This document shows positions 1 through 7,844 of a stretch of 64,000 bases of DNA, piece by piece. Where the stretch lies: assembly GCF_900566055.1 (NCBI RefSeq), contig NZ_UPHQ01000224.1, forward strand, positions 1 through 64,000, written 5' to 3'. The position numbers and the translations under genes are program-made. Numbering within the stretch: the first letter of the stretch is position 1; every line of letters begins with the position of its first letter. This stretch comes from Mycobacterium innocens (lineage in GTDB: Bacteria; Actinomycetota; Actinomycetes; Mycobacteriales; Mycobacteriaceae). The notes under the pieces were generated by a model. The model searched no databases, was not told where the DNA came from, and saw only the letters and a list, made by a program, of their open reading frames with translations.

Positions 1-515
1 TAGCACTCCGGGAAGAGACGACGGGAGGGCCGTCGCCTACCAACTGACCTGATCACCGTGCCGCCCCGGCAGCACGAACAACAAATCGGGTTACCGCAAC
101 CCCACACACTGCTCACCGCCAGCGCCGGAACCCCACCCCCACGTGCTCACCCTGGATGCCCGCGAACAGGCAGTCCCCCAAAATCCATCCCTGTTTGTGT
201 TACCTGTCCTCGCTCAGCCGGCGTGGCTGGGGTATCGCCGGCGTAACCCGCGCCGGGTACCAGCTCAATGATGGCCGTCGGTACCGAACTCTGGATTCGA
301 TAGCCACGGCAACCGCCGAACCGCGAAGCATTGTCAAGTGGGCAGGTGGGCACCCCAATAGCCCATACCGACAAAATGCATATCAAAAACTTGCATCTAA
401 CACATATACGCCAGAGGTCCCCGCGGATAGCGCCGGACGCGGCCGGGCATGGCTACATTTGAGGTTGTTATGACCTCCGTGACGATCCCATGTGAGCTTG
501 ACAGTATGGGGAAAC
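1..515. other. Non-coding region upstream of trcR
   Basis: No convincing gene is seen here. The open frames on both strands are short and have the composition of chance frames in GC-rich DNA. The stretch holds the presumed trcR promoter, including an AT-rich patch near 371-410 that is listed separately. Anything to the left of base 1 is outside the window, so a gene end or terminator for a neighbour cannot be judged. Confidence 0.5.
371..410 (+). promoter_or_regulatory. AT-rich patch upstream of trcR, candidate TrcR operator or promoter
   Basis: This is an unusually AT-rich stretch in GC-rich DNA. It contains a direct repeat, TGCATAT (377-383) and TGCATCT (392-398), spaced 15 bp start to start, which would place both on one face of the helix. 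In M. tuberculosis TrcR is known to bind an AT-rich region of its own promoter. That this patch is the equivalent site is inference. It lies about 110 bp upstream of the chosen trcR start. Confidence 0.4.
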
Positions 516-1289
516 ATGACCGCAATGACCGGACAACCGCGCAGCCAACGTCCGCGCCAAGCCATCCTGGGGCAGCTGCCCCGCATTCACCGTGCCGACG
601 GTTCACCGATCCGGGTTTTGCTGGTCGATGACGAGCCGGCGCTGACCAATCTGGTCAAGATGGCGCTGCATTACGAAGGCTGGGACGTCGAGATAGCCCA
701 CAACGGCCGGGAAGCCATCGCCAAGTTCGAAAGAATCAGCCCGGACGTTCTGGTCCTGGACATCATGCTGCCCGATGTGGACGGGTTGCAGATTCTGCAG
801 CGGGTCCGCGAATCCGACGACTACACGCCCACGCTGTTCCTGACCGCCCGGGATTCGGTGATGGATCGGGTCACCGGTCTGACCGCAGGCGCCGACGACT
901 ACATGACCAAGCCGTTCAGCCTCGAGGAACTGGTCGCTCGGCTGCGCGGACTGCTGCGCCGTTCCAGCCATCTGGCGCCCCCGGCCGACGAATCCCTCAA
1001 AGTGGGCGACCTCAAGCTCGATGCCGCCAGCCGGGAAGTCACCCGCGGCGGGACGCCGATATCGCTGTCGTCGACCGAGTTCGAATTGCTGCGGTTCCTG
1101 ATGCGCAATCCGCGCCGCGCGCTGAGCCGCACCGAGATCCTCGACCGGGTCTGGAACTACGATTTCGCCGGACGCACCAGCATTGTCGACCTCTATATCT
1201 CGTACCTGAGGAAGAAGATCGACGCCGACCGCGAGCCGATGATCCACACCGTCCGCGGGATTGGATACATGCTGCGACCAGCGGAATGA
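516..1289 (+). CDS. trcR: Two-component response regulator TrcR
   Basis: OmpR/PhoB-type response regulator, partner of the sensor kinase encoded just downstream. It has an N-terminal receiver domain (about residues 30-145 from this start) with the acidic pair DDE, the phosphoacceptor Asp82 in VLVLDIMLPD and the conserved Lys in MTKPF. A C-terminal winged-helix DNA-binding domain follows, ending in the typical VRGIGYML. The start at 516 is an ATG preceded by GGGGA. A GTG at 492 and an ATG at 525 are also in frame. The N-terminal ILGQLPRIHRADGS segment is the one I remember from M. tuberculosis TrcR. The gene is followed after 7 bp by trcS, so the pair is almost certainly co-transcribed. Confidence 0.93.
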   Translation: MTAMTGQPRSQRPRQAILGQLPRIHRADGSPIRVLLVDDEPALTNLVKMALHYEGWDVEIAHNGREAIAKFERISPDVLVLDIMLPDVDGLQILQRVRESDDYTPTLFLTARDSVMDRVTGLTAGADDYMTKPFSLEELVARLRGLLRRSSHLAPPADESLKVGDLKLDAASREVTRGGTPISLSSTEFELLRFLMRNPRRALSRTEILDRVWNYDFAGRTSIVDLYISYLRKKIDADREPMIHTVRGIGYMLRPAE

Positions 1290-1296
1290 GCCGGCA

Positions 1297-2811
1297 GTGA
1301 CCGGGGACCGCAACACCCCTCGCTGGTTTCCCCGTTCGTTACGCGGGCAGTTGCTGCTCGGCGTGCTTGCTGTCGTGACCGTAGTGCTGGTGGCCGTCGG
1401 CGCCGTCTCCGTACTCAGCCTGCGCGGTTACGTCACCGCGATGAACGACGCAGAGGTCGCGGAGTCCTTACATGCGCTCAGCCACGCATACGCCAGATAC
1501 CGCAATGGCGAGCACACGTCGATACATACCGGCACTCCCCCGGTATCCCAGGCGCTGCTGGAGTTCACCGGGCAAACCCCGGGCAACCTCATCGCGGTGC
1601 TGCGCGACGGGGTGGTCATCGGCTCGGCCGTCTTCTCCGAGGACGAACCACAGCCCGCGCCGGCCGACGTCATCCGCGCCATCGAAGCCCAATCCTGGGA
1701 CGACGGCCCCTCCCGTGTCGAAACCTTGGGCAGCTTGGGTTCCTACCAGGTTGCCAGCCGCGCCGCCGGATCCGACCGACTGATCGTCGGCGTCTCCCTC
1801 AACCTCGCCGACCAGATCATTTCCCGCAAGAACATCACCACCACCGTGCTGGTCGCCACGGCGCTGGTGATCACGGCGGTACTCACGGCCTGGGTGGTCG
1901 GATATGCCCTTCGGCCGCTGCGCCGGCTCGCCGCGACCGCCGCCGAAGTCGCGGCATTGCCGCTCGCCGGCGAGGACCACCGGATCGGCGTGCGAGTCCG
2001 GCCCGAAGACACCGACCCGGACAACGAAGTCGGCATCGTGGGCCACACCCTGAATCGATTGCTGGACAACGTCGACAGCGCATTGCAGCACCGTGTCGAA
2101 TCCGATCTGCGGATGCGGCAATTCATCACCGACGCCAGCCACGAGCTGCGGACCCCGCTCGCCGCCATCCAGGGCTATGCGGAACTGACTCGTCAAGACA
2201 GTTCGGCCCTGCCACCCACCACCGAATACGCGTTGGCACGCATCGAGTCGGAAGCCCGGCGGATGGCATCACTGGTGGACGAACTGCTGCTGCTGTCCCG
2301 GTTGGGTGAAGGCGAAGACCTGCAAACCGAAGAACTCGACTTGACCGATCTGGTCATGAACGCCGTGAACGATGTGACGGTGGCAGCGCCGAGCCACCGT
2401 TGGGTCAAAGAGCTGCCCGACGAGCCGGTATGGGTAAACGGCGATCATGCCCGGCTGCATCAGCTCGTCAGCAATCTACTCACCAACGCCTGGGTGCATA
2501 CCCCGCCCGGTGTCACCGTGACCACGGCGATCACCTGCCATACCGATGCGACCAACGGGTCCTACGCCGAGCTGACGGTGAGCGACGACGGGCCCGGTAT
2601 CGACCCCGACGTCGTACCCCATCTGTTCGAGCGGTTCGTACGCGCCAACACGACGCGCTCGGGTGAGGCCGGCCATGGATTGGGCCTGGCCATTGTCAAC
2701 TCGATCGTCAAGGCGCATGACGGCTCGGTGACTGCCGAGTCCGCGCACGGCCGCACCGCCTTTCGGGTCCGACTGCCGATGATGGACCGGCCGGGCGCGG
2801 ACACCGGATAG
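1297..2811 (+). CDS. trcS: Sensor histidine kinase TrcS
   Basis: Membrane histidine kinase that phosphorylates TrcR. A GTG start gives 504 residues, close to the roughly 509 of the M. tuberculosis protein. Visible in order: an N-terminal transmembrane segment (LLLGVLAVVTVVLVAV), an extracytoplasmic sensor region, a second membrane segment (TTTVLVATALVITAVL), a HAMP linker, the phosphoacceptor His282 in DASHELRTPL, the N box (NLLTNAWVHTPPG), the G1 box (SDDGPGID), the F box (LFERFVR) and the G2 box (GHGLGLAI). All catalytic motifs are intact. The signal it senses is not evident. It is followed by about 145 bp of leader and then the kdp cluster on the same strand, so read-through into kdp is possible. 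Confidence 0.93.
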   Translation: MTGDRNTPRWFPRSLRGQLLLGVLAVVTVVLVAVGAVSVLSLRGYVTAMNDAEVAESLHALSHAYARYRNGEHTSIHTGTPPVSQALLEFTGQTPGNLIAVLRDGVVIGSAVFSEDEPQPAPADVIRAIEAQSWDDGPSRVETLGSLGSYQVASRAAGSDRLIVGVSLNLADQIISRKNITTTVLVATALVITAVLTAWVVGYALRPLRRLAATAAEVAALPLAGEDHRIGVRVRPEDTDPDNEVGIVGHTLNRLLDNVDSALQHRVESDLRMRQFITDASHELRTPLAAIQGYAELTRQDSSALPPTTEYALARIESEARRMASLVDELLLLSRLGEGEDLQTEELDLTDLVMNAVNDVTVAAPSHRWVKELPDEPVWVNGDHARLHQLVSNLLTNAWVHTPPGVTVTTAITCHTDATNGSYAELTVSDDGPGIDPDVVPHLFERFVRANTTRSGEAGHGLGLAIVNSIVKAHDGSVTAESAHGRTAFRVRLPMMDRPGADTG

Positions 2812-2911
2812 CCGCACCGCCGCAACGGTCGTAAAACTCGCGGGTGGACGCCGTAAAGAAACCGTTAAGGCCGCTCCCGCCCTGCTTCGGTCGCGCCTAG
2901 CCTCTGTCTGG

Positions 2912-2928
2912 CCCTCTACCGGAGAGGG
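2912..2928 (+). promoter_or_regulatory. Inverted repeat in the kdp leader
   Basis: CCCTCT and AGAGGG arms (2912-2917 and 2923-2928) enclose 5 bases, a perfect 6-bp hairpin about 29 bp upstream of the small membrane ORF that opens the kdp cluster. The flanking 2830-2870 stretch is locally AT-richer (GTAAA and GTTAA motifs) and could carry the promoter or a KdpE site. There is no poly-T run, so it is not a simple terminator. Function is inferred only from position. Confidence 0.3.
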
Positions 2929-2956
2929 TTGTCGATGCGTGTCGAGAAAGACAGAT

Positions 2957-3034
2957 ATGTCCGTGGTGGTTTACCTGGCGCTGACCGTGGCCGTCTTTGC
3001 CGCGCTGAGCGCACTGCTGAAGTTGGATTTGTGA
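2957..3034 (+). CDS. 25-residue membrane peptide upstream of kdpF
   Basis: Short open frame encoding [20 protein letters not shown] followed by LKLDL, essentially one hydrophobic helix. It is preceded by AGAAAG (2945-2950) at a plausible Shine-Dalgarno distance from the ATG. Its TGA overlaps the GTG start of kdpF by four bases (GTGA, 3031-3034), the usual sign of translational coupling. By analogy with KdpF it could be a lipid-facing stabiliser of the Kdp pump, but that is inference. I recall similar tiny ORFs in front of kdpF in other actinobacteria but cannot confirm it here. It is easily missed by automatic annotation because of its length. Confidence 0.55.
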   Translation: MSVVVYLALTVAVFAALSALLKLDL

Positions 3035-3120
3035 GCACCGCCAACGCCGTCGGTCTGGCCCTTGCGGTGCTCGTCGCGCTATTGCTGGTTGCGGCCCTGG
3101 TGTCTCCGGAGAAGTTCTGA
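3031..3120 (+). CDS. kdpF: KdpF, small subunit of the K+-transporting ATPase
   Basis: A 29-residue single-helix peptide ending in SPEKF, the typical C-terminal signature of KdpF. In the Kdp pump KdpF sits beside KdpA in the membrane and stabilises the complex. The GTG start overlaps the stop of the preceding 25-residue ORF, and its own TGA overlaps the kdpA ATG by one base (TGATG), so the three frames are translationally chained. Confidence 0.85.
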   Translation: MSTANAVGLALAVLVALLLVAALVSPEKF

Positions 3121-4790
3121 TGAGCGACGGCACAGCAGCGGTGCTGTTCCTCGCGCTGCTGGTCGCCGCGCTGGTGGCGGTTCACGTCCCGCTCGGCGAC
3201 TACATGTACCGCGTCTACATCACTGAAAAGCACTGGCGCGCAGAGCGATTCATTTACCGATTGGTCGGGGCGGACCCCGAAGCCGAACAGACCTGGGCCG
3301 CATATGCCCGTAGCGTGCTGGCGTTTTCGGCGGTGAGCATCATATTCCTGTTCGCCCTGCAGCTACTGCAGGGCAAGCTGCCGCTGCACCTCGCCCATCC
3401 GGCCACACCGATGACCCCCGCACTGGCCTGGAACACCGCGGTCAGCTTCGTCACCAACACCAACTGGCAGGCGTATTCCGGCGAATCGACCCAGGGGCAT
3501 TTGGTGCAGATCGCCGGCTTGGCGGTGCAGAATTTCGTGTCCGCCGCGGTCGGCATGGCCGTCGCCGTGGCCTTCGTCCGCGGGTTCGCCCGCAACCGCA
3601 CTGGCGAACTCGGCAACTTCTGGGTGGACCTGGTGCGCGGCACGCTGCGCATCCTGCTGCCGATAGCCGTCGCCGGCGCGGTCGTGCTCGTCATGGGCGG
3701 CGTCGTGCAGAACTTCCATCTCAACGATCACGTCGTGACCACGCTGGCCGGCACCCCGCAGACCATCCCGGGCGGTCCGGTCGCCAGCCAGGAGGTGATC
3801 AAGGAGCTCGGCACCAACGGCGGCGGCTTCTACAACGCCAACTCCGCACACCCCTTCGAGAACCCGACCGCCTGGACCAACTGGGTGGAGATCTTCCTGT
3901 TGCTGGTCATCAGTTCCGCGCTGCCCCGCACCTTCGGCCGGCTGGTGGGCAGCAAGCGGCAGGGCTATGCGATCGCGGCGATCGTCGCGGTGATCGCCGC
4001 CGTCAGCCTCACCACCATGCTGCTGTTCCAGGTGCAGCACCACGGCACCGTGCCCACGGCGGTGGGTGCGTCGACCGAAGGCGTCGAACAGCGCTTCGGG
4101 GTTGCCGACTCGGCGGTCTTTGCCGACGCCACCACGTTGACGTCCACCGGCGCCGTCGACTCGACCCACGACTCCTACACCAGCCTGGGCGGCATGATGA
4201 CGCTGTTCAACATGCAACTCGGCGAGGTCGCGCCCGGCGGCACCGGCTCCGGCCTGTACGGCATCCTGATCCTGGCCGTCATCACCGTGTTCGTCGCCGG
4301 GTTGATGGTCGGGCGGACCCCGGAATATCTGGGCAAGAAGATCACGCCGCGGGAAATGAAACTGGCGGCCGGATACTTCCTGGTGACTCCGCTGATCGTG
4401 CTCGTCGGCACCGCCGCCGCAATGGCGCTGCCCGGCGAGCGGGCCGGCATGGCCAACACCGGGCCGCACGGGCTGTCGGAGGTGCTCTATGCGTTTACCT
4501 CCGCGGCCAACAACAACGGCTCGGCGTTCGCGGGTCTGGCGGCCAATACGGAGTGGTACAACACCGCCTTGGGCCTGGCGATGGTCTTCGGCCGATTCCT
4601 GCCGATGATTCTGGTGCTGGCGCTGGCCGGTTCGCTGGCCCGACAGGGGACCACCCCGGAGTCGGCCGGCACCTTGCCCACCCACCGGCCGCAGTTCGTC
4701 AGCCTGGTGGTCGGGGTGACGGTCGTCTTGGTGGCACTCACCTTCCTGCCCGCGCTGGCGCTGGGGCCGCTCGCCGAAGGGATCCACTGA
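3120..4790 (+). CDS. kdpA: KdpA, potassium-binding channel-like subunit
   Basis: Integral membrane subunit that binds and conducts K+ in the high-affinity KdpFABC pump. The 556-residue length is normal. Selectivity-filter-like loops are visible: [11 protein letters not shown] (about 107-117), [18 protein letters not shown] (about 236-253) and a later [14 protein letters not shown] loop, separated by many hydrophobic helices. No broken residue was noticed. It is followed after 4 bp by kdpB. Confidence 0.97.
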   Translation: MSDGTAAVLFLALLVAALVAVHVPLGDYMYRVYITEKHWRAERFIYRLVGADPEAEQTWAAYARSVLAFSAVSIIFLFALQLLQGKLPLHLAHPATPMTPALAWNTAVSFVTNTNWQAYSGESTQGHLVQIAGLAVQNFVSAAVGMAVAVAFVRGFARNRTGELGNFWVDLVRGTLRILLPIAVAGAVVLVMGGVVQNFHLNDHVVTTLAGTPQTIPGGPVASQEVIKELGTNGGGFYNANSAHPFENPTAWTNWVEIFLLLVISSALPRTFGRLVGSKRQGYAIAAIVAVIAAVSLTTMLLFQVQHHGTVPTAVGASTEGVEQRFGVADSAVFADATTLTSTGAVDSTHDSYTSLGGMMTLFNMQLGEVAPGGTGSGLYGILILAVITVFVAGLMVGRTPEYLGKKITPREMKLAAGYFLVTPLIVLVGTAAAMALPGERAGMANTGPHGLSEVLYAFTSAANNNGSAFAGLAANTEWYNTALGLAMVFGRFLPMILVLALAGSLARQGTTPESAGTLPTHRPQFVSLVVGVTVVLVALTFLPALALGPLAEGIH

Positions 4791-4794
4791 AACA

Positions 4795-6909
4795 GTGACA
4801 CGCACAACCACTTCGGCCAAACACCTGCTCGATCCGGCGCTGCTGGTGAAGTCGCTGCCGGACGCATTGCGCAAGCTCGACCCGCGCACCCTGTGGCGCA
4901 ATCCGGTGATGTTCATCGTGGAGATCGGCGCCGGGTGGGCGACGATTCTGGCGTTCGGCGACAACACCTGGTTCAGCTGGCTGGTGGTGTTCTGGCTTTG
5001 GCTGACGGTCATTTTCGCCAACCTCGCCGAAGCGGTCGCCGAGGGACGCGGCAAAGCGCAGGCCGACACCCTGCGAAAAGCCAAGGCCGACACCATCGCA
5101 CACCGGCTCAGGGATTGGCCACCGGGCGCGCTGGACACGTGTGTCGCCATCCCGGAAGACGTCGCCGCGCCACTGTTGCGGCCCGGCGACATCGTGGTTG
5201 TCGCAGCGGGCGAAGTGATTCCCGGCGACGGTGACGTCGTGGAAGGCATTGCCTCAGTGGACGAATCGGCGATCACCGGCGAATCCGCACCGGTGATTCG
5301 GGAATCCGGCGGCGACCGCTCCTCGGTGACCGGCGGGACGACCGTGCTGTCGGATCGCATCGTCATCCGAATCACCCAAAAGCCCGGTGAGAGCTTCGTG
5401 GACCGGATGATCGCGCTCGTCGAGGGCGCCAACCGGCAGAAGACTCCCAACGAGATTTCGCTCAACATCCTGCTCGCGGCGTTGACCATCATCTTCGTGT
5501 TCGCGGTCGCCACGCTGCAGCCGCTGGCGATCTACTCCAAGGCCAACAACCCCGGCGTGCCCGACACCTCGGCCCTCGGCGCCGACGGCATCAGCGGCAT
5601 CGTGCTGGTCGCGCTGCTGGTGTGCTTGATTCCCACCACAATCGGGGCGCTGCTGTCGACGATCGGCATCGCGGGCATGGACCGGCTGGTGCAACGCAAT
5701 GTGCTGGCGATGTCCGGACGGGCCGTCGAAGCCGCCGGTGACGTCAACACCCTGCTGCTGGACAAAACCGGAACCATCACCCTCGGCAATAGGGAGGCAT
5801 CGGAATTCATTCCGGTGCATGGGATCAGCGCCGCCGAGCTCGCCGACGCGGCACAGCTGGCCAGCCTGGCCGACGAAACGCCGGAGGGCCGCTCCATCGT
5901 CGTCTACGCCAAACAAGCCTACGGATTGCGCGCCCACACACCGGGTGATCTCGACGACGCCTGCTGGGTGGAATTCACTGCGGTGACCCGGATGTCGGGT
6001 GTGGACCTGGACGGGCGAAAGCTGCGTAAAGGAGCGGCCAGCTCGGTCGCCGAATGGGTACGCGGCAACAGCGGTGAGGTTCCGGCCGAACTGGGCCACA
6101 TTGTCGACGGCATCTCCGCTGCGGGGGGAACTCCGCTGGTGGTGGGCCGGGTGGATCATCGAAAGGCGCAGGTGCTCGGCGTCATCCACCTCAAGGACGT
6201 GGTCAAGCAGGGCATGCGGACCCGGTTCGACGCGATGCGCCAGATGGGAATTCGCACCGTGATGATCACCGGCGACAACCCGTTGACCGCCAAGGCAATT
6301 GCGGACGAGGCCGGGGTCGACGACTTTCTGGCCGAGGCCACACCCGAGGACAAGCTGATGCTGATCAAACGGGAGCAGCACGGCGGCCGCCTGGTTGCGA
6401 TGACCGGCGACGGCACCAACGACGCCCCCGCGCTGGCCCAGGCCGACGTGGGGGTGGCGATGAACACCGGCACCGCCGCCGCCAAGGAGGCCGGCAACAT
6501 GGTGGACCTGGACTCCGATCCCACCAAGCTCATCGAGATCGTGGAAATCGGTAAGCAACTGCTGATCACCCGCGGCGCGTTGACCACATTTTCGATCGCC
6601 AACGACATCGCCAAGTACTTCGCGATCATCCCGGCGATGTTCGTGGCGTTGTTTCCCGGCTTGGATCTGCTCAACGTGATGCGGCTACACAGCCCGCAAT
6701 CGGCCATCCTGTCCGCGGTCATCTTCAACGCCGTAGTCATCGTCGCGCTGATTCCGCTGGCACTGCGCGGTGTGCGCTATACGCCCAGTCGTGCCTCGAA
6801 ACTGCTCAGCCGCAACCTCTACCGCTATGGAGTGGGCGGGCTGATCGCGCCGTTCATCGGGATCAAGGTCATCGACCTGGTCGTCCAACTACTGCCCGGG
6901 ATGTCGTAA
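4795..6909 (+). CDS. kdpB: KdpB, P-type ATPase subunit
   Basis: Catalytic subunit that couples ATP hydrolysis to K+ uptake. A GTG start gives 704 residues, normal for the family. Motifs seen: the actuator TGES in AITGESAPV, the phosphorylation motif DKTGTIT with Asp323, the nucleotide-binding-domain motif and the hinge [10 protein letters not shown]. The stop is followed at once by the kdpC ATG, so expression is tightly coupled with the other subunits. Confidence 0.97.
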   Translation: MTRTTTSAKHLLDPALLVKSLPDALRKLDPRTLWRNPVMFIVEIGAGWATILAFGDNTWFSWLVVFWLWLTVIFANLAEAVAEGRGKAQADTLRKAKADTIAHRLRDWPPGALDTCVAIPEDVAAPLLRPGDIVVVAAGEVIPGDGDVVEGIASVDESAITGESAPVIRESGGDRSSVTGGTTVLSDRIVIRITQKPGESFVDRMIALVEGANRQKTPNEISLNILLAALTIIFVFAVATLQPLAIYSKANNPGVPDTSALGADGISGIVLVALLVCLIPTTIGALLSTIGIAGMDRLVQRNVLAMSGRAVEAAGDVNTLLLDKTGTITLGNREASEFIPVHGISAAELADAAQLASLADETPEGRSIVVYAKQAYGLRAHTPGDLDDACWVEFTAVTRMSGVDLDGRKLRKGAASSVAEWVRGNSGEVPAELGHIVDGISAAGGTPLVVGRVDHRKAQVLGVIHLKDVVKQGMRTRFDAMRQMGIRTVMITGDNPLTAKAIADEAGVDDFLAEATPEDKLMLIKREQHGGRLVAMTGDGTNDAPALAQADVGVAMNTGTAAAKEAGNMVDLDSDPTKLIEIVEIGKQLLITRGALTTFSIANDIAKYFAIIPAMFVALFPGLDLLNVMRLHSPQSAILSAVIFNAVVIVALIPLALRGVRYTPSRASKLLSRNLYRYGVGGLIAPFIGIKVIDLVVQLLPGMS

Positions 6910-7821
6910 ATGGTTCGCCAATATTGGGCCGCGCTGCGGGCCCTGCTGGTTTTCACGGTCGTCCTCGGCCTCGGCTACCCGCTGCTGGTCTGGTTGGTGG
7001 CGTGGCTTCCCGGGCTGCACGACAAGGCGCAAGGTTCCATGGTCGATGCCGGCGGTAAACCGGTCGGCAGCAGCCTGATCGGACAGTTGTACCTCGATGC
7101 CGCCGGGCGCCCGTTACCGCGGTACTTCCAGGGGCGGCCCTCGGCGGCAGGTGCCGGATATAACCCGTTGTCCAGCGGCGGCAGCAATCTGGGGCCGGAG
7201 AGCATCGTGGATACTCCGGCCAACCCGGCAAAACTGGCGGCCGGCGCAAGTCCGGCCGAAGCCGGTTTCCGGCCCAGTCTGCTGACCCAGGTGTGTTCGC
7301 GCAGTGCGGCGGTGGCGCGATTCGAGGGCCTGAACCAGGCGGGGGGATCACGGCCGTTCTGCACGCCGGGCGGTGTCGGAGCCGTGCTGTCGGTGATCGG
7401 TCCCCGCGATCCGCGCGGCAATGTCTCGCGCCCAGTCCGAGTCGTCAGCGTCAACGAGCCGTGCGCCGCCGGCAGGCAGCCGTTTCTGGACCGCTACGAG
7501 GGCGTGCCGGTCCAATGCGCGACGTTCGGCGAGAACTACTCGCTCGGCCAGATCGTGCCCATCCGCGGCGCGGCTCCGGAGGTCCCGGAGGTTCCGCCCG
7601 ACGCCGTCACGGCCAGCGCCAGCGGGCTGGACCCGGATATCTCCCCGGTCTACGCCGAGCTGCAGATTCCCCGGGTGGCCAGGGCGCGGCATGCCAGCCA
7701 GGAGCAGATACGGGCGCTGGTGGCGCAGACGGAAAGCGGCCCCGCCCTCGGCATCTTCGGCCAGGCGTGCGTCAATGTGCTGCGGCTCAACCTGGAACTC
7801 GACCGCAGATACCCGGTCTAG
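6910..7821 (+). CDS. kdpC: KdpC, unusually long form with an extracytoplasmic insertion
   Basis: Accessory subunit of the Kdp pump, with one N-terminal membrane helix (residues 10-33) and an otherwise external domain. Conserved KdpC blocks are present at both ends: YFQGRPSAAG and SSGGSNLGP (residues 72-95) and VTASASGLDPDISP through VNVLRLNLELDR (233-299). The protein is 303 residues, whereas the usual KdpC, including the M. tuberculosis one as I recall it, is about 190. The extra segment, roughly residues 97-228, replaces a short helical stretch and carries four cysteines (129, 151, 185, 203), which could form two disulfides outside the cell. The reading frame is intact and in context, so this is a real extension rather than a frameshift. 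Confidence 0.93.
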   Translation: MVRQYWAALRALLVFTVVLGLGYPLLVWLVAWLPGLHDKAQGSMVDAGGKPVGSSLIGQLYLDAAGRPLPRYFQGRPSAAGAGYNPLSSGGSNLGPESIVDTPANPAKLAAGASPAEAGFRPSLLTQVCSRSAAVARFEGLNQAGGSRPFCTPGGVGAVLSVIGPRDPRGNVSRPVRVVSVNEPCAAGRQPFLDRYEGVPVQCATFGENYSLGQIVPIRGAAPEVPEVPPDAVTASASGLDPDISPVYAELQIPRVARARHASQEQIRALVAQTESGPALGIFGQACVNVLRLNLELDRRYPV

Positions 7822-7844
7822 CGTTGCGGGTGGATGATGGGTGT

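Noticed and set aside
2812..2956. A c-di-AMP riboswitch in the kdp leader
   Set aside because: The leader is only about 145 bp. I see one 6-bp hairpin but none of the conserved junction sequences I would expect.
3363..5513. A 716-residue open frame on the minus strand opposite kdpA and kdpB
   Set aside because: It is the high-GC shadow of two intact Kdp genes, has no recognisable domain, and is rich in His, Arg and Gly as such shadows are.
7293..7844. Upstream extension of the kdpD frame across kdpC
   Set aside because: It overlaps a conserved coding gene in another frame. The conserved KdpD N-terminus and a GTG start lie at 7845.
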